From the NCBI GenBank assembly GCA_003024785.1, contig PUQB01000193.1, positions 62,001 to 126,000 of the forward strand: a stretch of DNA of 64,000 bases, given 5' to 3'. This document shows, one piece after another, positions 46,880-57,735 of the stretch (position 1 is its first letter; each line of letters opens with the position of its first letter). The notes under the pieces were generated by a model that was not told where the DNA came from, made no database searches, and saw only the letters and a program-made list of their open reading frames with translations. The position numbers and the translations under genes were made by a program. The DNA is from Selaginella tamariscina (taxonomy: Eukaryota; Streptophyta; Lycopodiopsida; Selaginellales; Selaginellaceae).

Positions 46880-49800
46880 AAGATGAGTGCCTGGTGGGAA
46901 GGAATAATACCACATGTGTGGAGATGTAGGTAAATTGTCCAAGGAAAGCAAGCCCAAGGGCAAAAGTTTCAATGGCAGCAAGGACAAGTAGACGCCTAAA
47001 AAGCTTTAGGAGATGGAGTGTGGAAAGGAGCACAAAGGAGACTTCTTTAAACCACAAGGTAAATTTCTATTTGTTCTTGCTCAATAGGTAAACTACATGG
47101 CACGGGAGGAGCCACACACATGTGCTATTGTGGTGGAGGGACGACTTGGTGAGCGTCTAGTGCGAGTCCTTGTGAATAGCATGAGTAGTGATAACTTTGT
47201 GTCAACAAAGTTAGTATAGGAGTGCAGCTTGCCCACGAAGACTGTGCCTCAATATGAATTTGAAGGCTCAACTATCACACAGAGCTACAGTGCTTGTGTG
47301 GAGGAGTTACAGCTGGAGGTTAGCAAAACCCAGTTGGTGGAGCTCTCAGCTATCACACATAGCTACAGTGCTTGTGTGGAGGAGTTACAGCTAGAGGTTG
47401 GCAAAACCCAGCTGGTGGAGCTGCACGAAGAGCCTCAATACGAGATTGAGGGCTCAGCTATCACATAGAGCTACATTGCTTGTGTGGAGGAGTTACAACT
47501 GGAGGTTGACAAAACCCAACTGGTGAGCTGCGCGAAGAGCCTCAATACGAGATTGAGGGCTCAGCTATCACACAGAGCTAAAGTGCTTGCGTGGAGGAGT
47601 TACAACTGGAGGTTGGCAAAACCCAACTGGTGGAGCTGCGTGAAGAGCCACAATACGAGATTGAGGCTCAGCTATCACACAGAGCTACATTGCTTGTGTG
47701 GAGGAGTTACAGCTGTAGGTTGGCAAAACCCAGCTGGTGGAGCTGCACAAGACTGTGCCTCAATACGAGATTGAGGGCTTAGTTGTCACACAGAGCTAAA
47801 TTGCTTGTGTGGAGGAGTTACAACTAGAGGTTGGCAAAACCCAGCTGGTGGAGACTTTCTTTCTTGCGAAGCTAGTGCGTGTGGATCCTAAGATCTAGTG
47901 GAGCACCAAGCACATGAAGCTTGAGTATAGTGAAGTGAAAGACACTTGGTTTGGAACAAAGCTTGAGTCTCCAAACAAGTTCTTTTACTGTCACCTTGAG
48001 CAAAGCTGTTGTGCGAGGAGTTTGCTGATGTCTTCCCTCCTGAGCTACCTCATGGCTACCACATGGTGTGGAGATGGAATAGGGTATGAAAGCCATTTAC
48101 TGTAAGCCATTCCGACTGAGCCATGCTAAGGAATAAGAGGTTAAGAGACAAGTGATGGAGCTATTGGAATATGGCTTCATACACCTGAGCAAGTCTCCAT
48201 TTGGTGCACCAGTATTGCTTGTTAGGAAGAAAAATGGCACCATGAGGATGTGCATAGACTACAGAGCTCTCAACAAGCAAACAGTGAAGGACAGATGCCA
48301 ATGCCATGTGTGGATACTATCATGGATCATCTCGGTGGAGCCAAAGTGTTCACCAAGATAGATTTGCATATAAGAATATGAAGGAGCATGTGCAACATTT
48401 GCGAAGAGTTCTTCAGTTGTTGAGGGAGAAAAGCTCTATGCAAAGAAGAACAAATGTGCATTTATCAGTGCAAAGTGGAGTATTTGGGTCACATTGTGAC
48501 GCCAAGTGGAGTGAAGACTGATCTACAGAAGGTGGCAATGGTGGAGCAATGGCCAGTTCCTAACAATACAGAAGAGTTACAGAGTTTTTTTTGGGCATGG
48601 CTGGTTATTATCGGCGGTATGTCAAGGATTATGCCAAGAAAGCTTCTCCGTTAACTAGGTTGCTGAGGAAGGACGTTCTCTTTGCATGAAGTGCTTCAAA
48701 AAAGAGCAATTTCCAAGCTTTGAAAAAGCTTTGGTACGTGCACCAGTTTTATGTATTGCAGATCCCTCTAAGCCTTATGAGGTATCATGTGATGCAAGTG
48801 GAGTGGCCATTGGAGTTGTACTTATGCAAGGGAAGGCCTATTGCTTATAAGAGTCGTACTTGAATTGTGCAGAGTAAAAATACTCAACGTATAAGTAAGA
48901 ACTATTGGCTATTGTTAATGCATTATGAGTTTAGAGGCACTATCTTTACGGTGTAAGTTTCAAAGTGTTTATATATCACAAGACTTTGGTGTATTTGTTC
49001 AAACAAAAGAGTTAAACTCTCAGCAAGCTCGTTGGACGGTTAAGCTCATGGAGTTTGGCAAATTTCCTATTGAGCATTGCGTGGGAAAGGTTAACATGGT
49101 GGTATATGCTTTGTCATGCATTAGGAGAGGCACAGTGGTTAGAAAATTCCAAACACGCTTATGTAATGCATTAACAAGGACGGTCAGTGAGTTTAGCTAG
49201 GTAGTTCAACATGTTCAAGCACAAGACGCTGAGGTGTAAGAGCTCAGAGGACAGCTAGAGCCACCATTCTCATTTTAGGATGGAGTTTTGTACTACAATG
49301 GCCGTGTGTATCTTCCTCGTGTGGACCATTTGATCAACCAGGTACTATATTTCCATTATGATCACCCGGAGGCTGGTCATTTTGGGGGGAGGAAACATAT
49401 GAGTTGATCAAGAGAAGGTTCTATTGGAGGAATATGAAAGCTAATATCATAGAGTACTGCAGGACTTGTGACAAGTGTCAGCAAGTAAAGGTGCCCAGGG
49501 AAAAAACCAAGTGGGCTATTAGTACCATTGCCTATTCTAGACAAGCGATGGGCAGTATCTTTATGGACTTTGTCACCCATTGCCAAGGACACAGTGGCAT
49601 TGGAATGAGTCCATATTATACTATGTTTGGACGGCATTCCAAGACAGTTTTTGAGCTGGGTTTAGCAAGTAAGAAAGCTCAAGGCAACATGGATGAGGAA
49701 GCTAAAGATCTGAGTGTTGAGCTTATAAACATTCAGAGTTTGTGCAAGAAGAACTTACAAGTAGCTCAGAGCCGAGCTATCAAGTTTGTTAATGAGCACA

Positions 49801-50105
49801 GAAGCTTCCAAAAGTTCCAGGTGGGAGATTATGTATATCTCTGAGTGGTATTTGCCACACATGTAAGGCGGAACACTATTGTGGCCTTACGGAAGGGACA
49901 CAATGATAAGTTGTCTCCTAGGTACTCAGGTCCTTATGAGATTCTGGAGCATATCGATAAGGTGACATATCAACTACGGTTGCCAGAAGGAATGAGGGTG
50001 CACCCAATGTTTCATGTTAGCCAGTTAAAGAGAGTACTCACAAAGAACGAGTCCCGTAGATTCTTTGTGGATGTACAAGGCTAATGATACAGAACCAGTT
50101 AAGTA
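46880..50105 (+). pseudogene. Family B internal region, copy 2
   Basis: A zinc-knuckle remnant of gag (CVEM.VNCPRK, about 46915-46955) remains before the protease-like start near 47160. Tandem units (47247-47850) follow. RT begins [20 protein letters not shown] (48152) with [14 protein letters not shown], then a deletion removes the rest of the palm and joins DLH to KNMKEHVQHLRRVL at 48375. Connection (EYLGHIVTPSGVKTD, 48480), RNase H (CDASGVAIGVVL near 48790, better kept than copy 1), integrase zinc region (49370-49490), MDFVTHCQ joined to GHSGIGMSPYYTMFGR, and the C-terminal part [20 protein letters not shown] to 50085. Several stops and indels. Confidence 0.85.
47247..47850 (+). repeat. 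Protease-region tandem repeats, copy 2
   Basis: Units begin with CCTCAATA at about 47247, 47433, 47540 and 47758, with a variant CCACAATACGAG at 47648 and a partly deleted unit near 47340. Spacing is 107-110 bases. The unit is the same as at 21140-21790, but copy number and spacing pattern differ, so the array changed after the elements separated. Confidence 0.85.
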
Positions 50106-50359
50106 AATTATACTGCCCTTGAGGACAAGGACTTGCTAATGGGGAAGGATTGTTACAACCCATATAACGAATTAAAGAATATTTCCTAAAAAGGTATAAG
50201 CTAGAATATTTTTAAAAAGCTATACCTAGATTTAAGAGAATTAAGGGCACACTAATATTGAAAGGCTTTTTGGAGAGCAACATGTGGAGACTAGAGACAG
50301 CTTGGGGGAGGTTGGTGGTTTTATGAAGGTCTCTAATTTGTACGTAGTGGTGTCTAACA

Positions 50360-50538
50360 TAAAATATATATGTGACGCCTTCTAGAGAAGAATAAGTCAG
50401 ATCGCGAGTCAAATATGGTGGATCCTATTTTGAATTAGTATACGGTGCCTTCCTTTCAGGCTCTTTAAGTTTGACAAAATAATATTAAAAAGTTCTTTTC
50501 ACTTAAACAGGTCAAACAGTTTAGTTTCCATCAACTTC

Positions 50539-50605
<67 letters not shown>

Positions 50606-50990
50606 AATGGTTATCTCATATAAATTAACTTACAAGATTTCTTTGAGTGGTAATAAAGTCACTCCAGTGATTGTCCTTGATGGATTCATTCTAAAGCGGG
50701 AGAACCCAACATATGCGGTATATGCACAAAAACATTTACATATAGTGCACACACCACCACTTGGAAACCTAACTTGAACCTTTTTTTGTAAGAGGCGACA
50801 ATACTATCACATTCCTATTGTCAACATGCCCGCAAAAGAAAATCATATATGAAATCCATTTAACATAGAGGGTGACACTCCCTCTTAAAGGATCCATGCT
50901 TCTATGATTATACGTATAAGACTTGAACAATGAGAAAGGAAAAGCGTGCGCATGCAATGTGTGTCTCTCTGACTTCGCTATCTATCTTGT
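50360..50990. repeat. Mirror of 20460-20631 plus 24333-24780 with empty site
   Basis: Contains the site into which the element at 20632 inserted in the other copy (CATTCCTATTGTCAACATG near 50808). (TG)n at 50540-50561 and (GA)n at 50562-50600. No gene. CCCTCTTAAAGGATCC near 50880 is the upstream TATA-like element of the next relic. Confidence 0.75.
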
Positions 50991-50995
50991 TTAGG

Positions 50996-51390
50996 TTGTT
51001 CCGAGGGTGGATGTTTCATCATGTGGCTCAAAACAGATAATTGTGACACTCAGTAATGTGAAAGGTAGACTGTGATTACGAAAGTACTGCATCTTTTTCT
51101 CTCTCTTTCCTTGTAACGTGTTTCTTTTCTTGTATAGGCATGGAGATTGTGCAAATTGCTAATGAAGGACTTACTCTTGTACACAGTAAGTGAGGTAAAC
51201 TGTCTGAGTTAGGAAGGCTGCAGAGGAGAAAAGTGGATGTGTAAGTATTGAGAAAGAAGAGCAGAACGCACATAATCAGAATTCTGACCGCCAAGTCCAA
51301 TGGGCGGATTGCCAAGAGCTTCTCTCCAGAAGGCATCGAAAATTTGAGAACTATTCATAAGCAAAAGCTGCTTTATAATACAAATATTTG
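50996..51390 (+). pseudogene. HMA-like pseudogene, H-type copy 4
   Basis: Exon 2 50996-51065 is fully open (VVPRVDVSSCGSKQIIVTLS) with AG acceptor and GTAGAC donor. Exon 3 starts at 51138 (GMEIVQIANEGLTL), then frame breaks near 51185; QNSDRQVQWADCQELLSRRH appears in a shifted frame and the ancestral SNGWIAKSFSPEGIENLRTI in another. No clear exon 1; the expected place near 50950 reads CGCATGCAATGTGTG. This is the best preserved H-type copy. Confidence 0.7.
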
Positions 51391-52023
51391 TGTGTGTGTG
51401 TGTGTGTGTGTGCGTGCGTACAATATTCAGTTGAAGTATATATGCTTGATTGTGTCATGTGTATTGAATATAGAATACCAACACACACACACTGCAACGC
51501 CACATCTCCACGCACTCACAAAGCATACGGTGAGCCCAACAGCACATGCAATTTAGTATACATTTTATGTTGCATACAATGCATACAATGTATAGGTGCA
51601 ACATATGTTTCTTGGGCTCATTTCAACCTAACGCTAATCCTAATGCAGCCCTCTGGTCTATTGTGTACGTATGTTTAGATTATCCTACATCGTTTCAAAG
51701 TTAGGTGTCACCGCCATTTGCAACACATAAAGTTGGATGTTTAAGGGTCTTGTAAGTTGCACTGCCGTATAGAACGGCCCCGACCGAGGTATAATTGTGA
51801 TAATACACATTAATTATAGATTTACTGTATCACAGTGGGCACGTAGAAGTATACATGAGAACAAAAAAAAGTTCTATGCATGCAGTAGGTGTTTCGTACT
51901 TGCCACTGTACAAGTCTTAATAAGTCTTAACACGTATTATACCCCACCTTCGCAGAATGTGGCCATGCTGAGTGAAAATCTCCTTTAAAAGCAGAAGTGT
52001 CACTAGGCAAACGAGCTAAGCAA
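51391..52023. other. Intergenic: TG tract and duplicated non-coding DNA
   Basis: A (TG)n run at 51391-51410, then sequence matching 19870-20040 inverted (CCAACACACACACACTGCAACGCCACATC side). 51700-51900 matches 43600-43760 inverted. Upstream promoter words of the next copy occur at 51905-51990. No gene seen. Confidence 0.6.
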
Positions 52024-52469
52024 ATGGCTCGCAAGGTATAAAAGTCTTAAGCATCTCTCTTTTCACACACATTCCAAAATTTGTGTAGACCTGTGATTCT
52101 CACTATCTTCCTCTTGTTTAGGTTGTTCTGAAGGTGGATGTCTCGTCGTGCGGATCAGACAAGATGCTACTGACCATCTGGAATTTCAAAGGTAGATTAA
52201 TCTAACCACATCATATATATATATATATGTGTGTGTGTGCTTGCTTTACTGTTTCCTTCTTCACAGGTGTGCAGAAAGTAGAAATTAACAACGACAAGTA
52301 TTACCCATTGTACACAGTAACCGGGGTTCAATGGTTTAGTGAAGGCTGCGGAAGAGAAGAGCAATTACGTAAGCGTGGAGTCTGTGGAAGAACCGAAGAA
52401 AGAAGAAAGAAGGAAAAGACTGATTGTCAGATTGTGTTTGAAATTGAAAACTTAAAGTGCAAACACTAG
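52024..52469 (+). CDS. HMA-like D-type gene with compensated frameshift, 94 aa
   Basis: Exons 52024-52035 (MARK), 52122-52191 (70 nt; VVLKVDVSSCGSDKMLLTIW) and 52267-52469 (203 nt) join to 285 nt, fully open. Compared with 35509-35720, eight bases are missing after GTAACCGGGG and one base in the linker, nine in all. Between these points the protein reads a different frame (VQWFSEGCGREEQLRKRGVC and on), replacing the second half of the HMA-like fold; the tail CQIVFEIENLKCKH returns in the original frame. Splice sites and the upstream CCTTTAAAAGCAG box are intact. It could be translated, but the beta4/alpha2 part of the fold is destroyed; whether it is a gene or a pseudogene is open. Confidence 0.55.
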
Positions 52470-53334
52470 ATGGATAAATATGTACACGATATGAAGTAAA
52501 AGAGCATTTATGCGCAGTTCCTGGTGTTGTGTGTGTGTGCATGTGTGCTGACTAAGTTAGAAAAAGTAAATTCTTGATTCTTTCTTTCAATATTTTTCAA
52601 CTTTGAACGCACACGCGCGCGCGATGATTATCTTAAGTCCTGCATACATATTTACCCAGCTACTTCCGTATTGTTTGCAATTAACTTTCTGGTAAGAAGG
52701 AAATACCCAACATACTTTATACGCACGCATCCACACAAAAACACAAACCACATAGAGCATACACGAAACCCTACACTGTTGATCTTTCTGCGTGTGCGCG
52801 CGTGCCACTATGAATCACATGCGCCTATAAAGGGAACACCCATCTTATACACAGCAATCGAGCACGGACTAGGAACCGTTCAAACCCCGTTCTATAGTTT
52901 AACTCTGAAAGAGCTCCTAGAAACTTGGACAATCTAGCTTAGCATATTAGACTTTTCTTTATCTTTAGGTGGTCTGTCTTTAATGTGACAACTTGTGTCT
53001 TCTCTCTCTCACTCAATGTTCAAGTCTTACACGAATTTTCGGCCCACCTTCATTAATTTCCATGTAGAAGGAAGTCAAGGTATCATTTTCCAGAACAAAT
53101 GTGTCTTTGTGTGTGTAGGACACTATTTGTGTCATTTTCTATATCCAGTCAATTCATATGATGTATGTTAGCATGATGTACAGTATCAAACAAACAAGAG
53201 CGGATATTTCTAGTGAACTTCGTTTTAAATAAGTAGTTTAGCATGTCTTCTCTCTGGTTTCCTATGTTTGACAAAATAAAATATAGTTTTTAGGTCCCAA
53301 CATAGTTTTCGTCAACATAGGTCAAACATAGTAA

Positions 53335-53410
53335 CGGGCAGATTGTCTTGAATGCAGACTCCACTACCGTGTTTCTTAATATTAAGAATCTACATTTCTG
53401 CAATGGTTAA
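53335..53410 (+). pseudogene. HMA-like exon 3 tail fragment (mirror of 34575)
   Basis: GQIVLNADSTTVFLNIKNLH, then FCNG and a stop, on the plus strand; no HMA-like front in place. Confidence 0.6.
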
Positions 53411-53824
53411 TGGCATCGTGTCATCTCATCTCATGTGTCTTATTAGAAAATCCTGGGCCCAAATTGTGTGTGCATGTCTTTATCTTGTATTTATTTTGGG
53501 ACCACCTTGACACAGTCGGAGCACGGACTAAGAACTAGCAACGAAAGGGTTTCAAACTCCGAGCTTCCCAGAAACTTGCATAGTCTACCTCACTTAGCAT
53601 ACATTTCCTGACTTACACGTGTTTGATGTGAACCATGTATAGATACATAAATACGTAGCCAACATATTAAGAGCAACTTGACTGGTTCTTTCCTCTCCCT
53701 GCCTGCGTGTCTTTGTGTAAGCCAGTGTTCGTCTTACACGTATTCTCGGCCAAAGCACGGACTACGAATTCCATTTAAAAGGAAGTCGGGATGGCACTCT
53801 TCAGCACAAAACTTCAGAACGCAA

Positions 53825-54190
53825 ATGGCTCGCAAGGTACTTACTTATATGCATACTCACACTCCAGATGTGTAAATCTCACTTGCATAGGTCGTTCTGA
53901 AGGTGGATACATCACATCAGACAAAATCCTGAGCACAATTCTGTATGTCAAATGTGCTGCGTGCATGTGTTTTCCCGTGAATTAGCAGATATAAGCGAGA
54001 TTACATTTGGAACATGTTTAATTTGTTTCTTTCTTTATAGGCGTGCAGACGGTGGGAATTAACTTTGTACACTGTGATCGGTGAGTTTTCACTTGCCGAT
54101 TTAGTGAGGGCCGTGGAAGCCAAGAGCAAATATGTAAGTGTGGAGTCTGTTAACGAGCCAAAAAAGGAGGAAAGGATGAATCTATGTTCT
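53825..54190 (+). pseudogene. HMA-like pseudogene, F'-type copy 2
   Basis: Exon 1 is intact (53825-53836, MARK|GTACTT). Exon 2 from about 53891 reads VVLKVDTS, then loses seven bases where the metal loop should be (GATACATCACATCAGAC), shifting frame; its donor reads AAATGT. Exon 3 from about 54042 lacks the NDKYYP segment, then shows CTLLI-type text, FSLADLVRAVEAKSKYVSVE in another frame and stops near 54200. TTTAAAAGGAAG lies about 45 bases upstream, with AGCACGGACTA 20 bases before it. Confidence 0.7.
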
Positions 54191-54388
54191 ACAAAGCCTT
54201 AACGAACTAATCCACGCGTCAAACTTAGACGTAAAATTCTCCCTGGTAAATGGAACTTACTATACGTCAACTTTACATACGTCATCATTAAAACGACTAT
54301 TGTAAAGTAAATCCACGTTTGTATCTATATTATTAAATTTTTGAGAGCCCACACAAGTGACACACACGTCATGAGCTTCTTAACCCAG

Positions 54389-54962
54389 CTAATGCTTTTG
54401 ATTGCAGAGATGCAAGTTCTCAATCTTGAAGAACAGATTGGTACCTTTTGGGATACCAGAAATATGTTTGGGAGCGAGATCCATCCGTCAGAATCCGGCT
54501 TCAAAACGATTTGATTTTCGTTTTCTTTCTCTTTTTTTTTCTCTTTCTCCTTTTCTTTCTCCTTTCTTTCTCCTTCAGCTCTTCAATGGACTCCACACTT
54601 ACATATTTGCTCTTGCTCTCCACGGCCTTCAATAGATCCGCAAGTGTAAATCCACCGGTGACTGTGTACAAGGGGTAATTCCCCTTGTAGTCAATCTCCA
54701 CCTTGCACACCTGTAAAAGAAAGAAGTAAGAGCGTTAAGACCGGTGAACATTTAGTTAAAGTTACGTCCGTAAATGCTTGTCTATCACACACACGCGCAT
54801 GCTGCATGCACACACACCTTTGACTGACAGAATTGTGCTCAGGATCTTATCTGAACCAGATGATGAGTATCCACCTTCAGAACAGCCTAAGCAAGAGAAA
54901 CATAGTGAGAATTCACAAGTCTAACTAAGAATGCTTATTTAGCTATGTACCTTGTTAACCAT
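54389..54962 (-). pseudogene. HMA-like gene, F-type copy 2
   Basis: Minus-strand exons: 54951-54962 (MVNK), 54818-54886 (69 nt, one base lost at GATGAGTATCC, so frame breaks) and 54389-54710. Exon 3 lacks two bases at its start (GTGTGCAAGGTGG) but then reads KVEIDYKGNYPLYTVTGGFT, LLKAVESKSKYVSVESIEEL and a long Lys/Arg run that ends in a frame change. The ancestral tail (KPDSDGWISLP..., FFKIENLHLCNQ) lies in another frame down to 54389. The breaks differ from those of its mirror at 33035, which is sound where this copy is broken in exon 2. Confidence 0.75.
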
Positions 54963-55451
54963 TTTTTTTGCTATGAAGTTTTGTGCTGCAGAGTGTTACC
55001 CTCGACCTTCTTTTAAATGGAATTTTAGTCGGTGCTCTGAGAAGGTGTTGAGAATGCGTGTAAGACTTGGAGATTGACTTGAACAACCTAGACTAAAGGC
55101 AGCAAACACGACGAACGGATGACGCGTTTGTCTTCTTCAGATTTCTTTATACACCATCGTGGTTGCCTAATACACTTGTCAGCTAGACAAGAAAGTAGCT
55201 TATCCAAGTTTCTTGGAAGCAGGAGCACCTTTAAGGGTCAAACTTTTAGTGCCGTTTACGAGACGGTGTTCCCTTTCAAGATGGGCCCCAGCATGCGATT
55301 CCTCGTACCTTTCCACACACACGCACACACACATACACACGGAGAAGAGAGAGAGAGAGTGATTGTTGTTCATAAACTATATAGTACTAGTTGAGATGAT
55401 AGCACAATAAATGTTATTTACCCTGTATCATGTGCATATACAAAAGAGTTT

Positions 55452-55940
55452 CTAGTGCTTACCATTGCAGAGGTGTAAGTTCTCAACTTTGAAAAACAGG
55501 TTACTATCTTCTGTATACCGGAGAACTTATTTGTCAATCCATTGGAGTCTGCCTTCAACACAATCTGATTATCTGCCTTGGGCTCCTCCATAGACTCCAC
55601 ACTTACATAACTGTCTTCTCCTCCACAGCCTTCAGCAAATCAGTGAGTTTGAAATCGCCGGTTACTGTATACAGGGGGTAATACCCCTTTTGTTTAACGT
55701 CCACCTTCTGCACACCTGTAAAGAAAGAGACATGTTAACAGCGTACATACATGCATAACATGTTACAAGAGGACCTTTGAAATTCCAAATGGTGAGAAGC
55801 ATCTTGTCTGAGCCGCATGATGACACATCCACCTTCAGAATTACCTATACCAAGATGAAGATAGTCAGTAACTTGTATAGTATGGTGTGTGTTGTGTGTG
55901 TGTTTTTGAGAGATAGAGTTAGCTCTACCTTGCGAGCCAT
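55452..55940 (-). pseudogene. HMA-like gene, E-type copy 2
   Basis: Minus-strand exons: 55929-55940 (MARK), 55775-55844 (70 nt, open; VILKVDVSSCGSDKMLLTIW) and 55452-55715. Exon 3 starts GVQKVDVKQKGYYPLYTVTG, but one base is lost in the GAGAAGACAG stretch (sister GAGAAGAGCAG), shifting frame at EEKS; a further deletion removes part of the WMTFPNK segment. The sister at 32048 is sound at this first point. Upstream CTTTTAAAAGG is near 55977. Confidence 0.75.
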
Positions 55941-56149
55941 TTCAGAAGCTTTGTGCTGCCGAGTGACATAGTCTCCCTTTTAAAGGCTAGATCTACTCGG
56001 TTTGTCCATGTTCCGGGAAAGTGGCGTGTTAAGCCTTCCAAAGACTTGTACAGTGGCCTGAAACATCACGCTACAGAAAAAAGCAAGAAGATGGGAACCC
56101 AACATGTTCTCGCTTTGCTGTGTAAATACATGGTTGAATAATGTACAGT

Positions 56150-57130
56150 TCTGGTGAAAATGAAGGTTTAAGGGTGGTCCTAAATGGATGGCTCACCTAT
56201 TACATGTAGGTACAATTGTAAAGCACAAAGACTTATTCCTCCTCATATGCTATGTATGTGATGTATACATGGGTAGACAAAAGGTTCCTATTTTGACATC
56301 AGTTTTGAATCAAAATCGAACGGAAGTTTAAGGATGCGTTAACGAAAGGTTTAAGGGCGTATTAAACACGTTGCTCCAACTGTCAGCTAATGGACCTTAC
56401 TTTCTTATATTCAATAGAGGAGGACACATTAATGTGAACGATCTCTTTAATATGTACACGGTGGAACCAAAAAAAAACTCTACATGTGGTGTGAAACCTG
56501 GTCCACTTGTGAAGCTGTTTACATGCATGTACATGGTTACATCATGTGAATGTCAATATTAGAATTGATATATGCTAACTTAAGTTATTTCATTGAATTA
56601 TCAAAGAGAGATATTTACGACGTATATTCATAATTATCGTAAAGAATATGTACGTCCCTCTACTTTTCACACGATGAAGCATCCACAAATTCACATTGTG
56701 AACCATTGTGTATCGTGTTTCTAAGTAGGACCTTCTTCTCTTAAAAGGGGTTTTACTGGCCATGTTTATCAGGAGATATATAGGCGTAAGACTTAAAAGA
56801 GTCACTAAGGAAGAGTGTCTCCACGTGTGTAGATAAGTGTATATACACATTTCTCTCTCTATCTATATATATTAAGTGTGTGTGTGTGTGTGTGTGTGTT
56901 GTGTGGAACAGATTAAATATATATTTTTATTTTGTCACCACCTGTTGGAACAGCAATTGACCCTTGGATGGGCTTATATACATCTTATCATAAAATAATC
57001 TTGTTTCACCCCTGGATAAGTACGTACATCTAGATTACAAAATCCCCTTGTTCCAAATCTATATGGATTTAACTTTGAATGACACAACTCTTGCCACCTC
57101 TTAGAAAAATAAATTTAAAATGGTTTTTAG
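56150..57130. other. Intergenic DNA, outer mirror of 30750-31850
   Basis: 56150-57030 mirrors 30750-31850 with the solo LTR absent. (TG)n at 56878-56899. No gene seen. Confidence 0.6.
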
Positions 57131-57134
57131 GAAA

Positions 57135-57735
57135 CATATAGAACCATTCAACGATGGATGACATAACATTTAGAACCATTAATGTCTTGACTACCATTAG
57201 CCATCCACTGTATTGCTTACATAGTAAATCTTCGTTTGTCCTGGTTCTAAATGTTCATGTCATCTCATGTTAATGTCTTGATAGAATACCTTAGGCCCAA
57301 ATGTGTATGTTTATCTTTCCTTTAACTTGGGACCACCTTGACATGTCTTGCACACGGCAGTCAGAGCACGGACTAAAACTAGAAACAAAACGGGTTTGAA
57401 ACTCCCCTAACTTAGCATATATGTTGTGGCCGGCGGCAGTCGCTTAAAAAGAAAACATCGGCTGCATGTTGTAATGTGCTAACCATGTATAAATATATAG
57501 GAAATATATATGTACATGTTTAATGTGAACCATGTAAAGATCAGTTAGCTCGTTTCTAAATGCTCATGTCATCCGTTTAATGGTTTCTATACGTTTCACA
57601 CAGCTTAAAAAACTCGTTTTAAACTTTTTCTTTACGACATTAATGGTTCTAAATGTTATGAGATGACATGAGCATTTAGAACCATTAAACAAGACAAACA
57701 AAGATTTACTATATAAGCAATACAGTGAAGGTGCT
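57135..57735. repeat. Inverted-repeat (foldback) segment
   Basis: About 57160-57290 (CATTTAGAACCATTAATG, CCACTGTATTGCTTACATAGT, GTTCATGTCATCTCATG) is complementary to about 57600-57735 (CATGAGCATTTAGAACCATT, TACTATATAAGCAATACAGTG). The spacer, 57290-57590, contains a diverged copy of 53455-53600 (GGGACCACCTTGACA, GAGCACGGACTAA), so cluster DNA lies inside. It may be a foldback/MITE-like element or an old inverted duplication. Confidence 0.6.

Larger units (their letters stand above)
46650..50359 (+). mobile_element. Second family B gypsy element, same internal deletions
   Basis: LTRs 46650-46858 and 50151-50359 (209 bases each). The primer site ATTGGTATCGGAGC follows at 46859, and GGGGAAGGATTG precedes the 3' LTR. 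Flanks TAATA (46645-46649) and TAAAA (50360-50364) fit a target duplication with one mismatch; the mirror arm near 24770 has the uninterrupted site (ATACATAATATAGATATG as complement). It shares with the other copies the missing gag bulk and the integrase-core deletion. Confidence 0.9.
52141..56785 (-). repeat. Large mirror block, right arm (inverse of 31212-35836)
   Basis: Colinear inverse of the left arm, with the same gene order reversed: D, tail fragment, F', F, E. Small indels differ between arms, so each pair of sister copies carries different breaks. 53080-53330 and 53420-53800 are non-coding and match 34150-34560 and 34690-34900 inverted. Confidence 0.88.
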
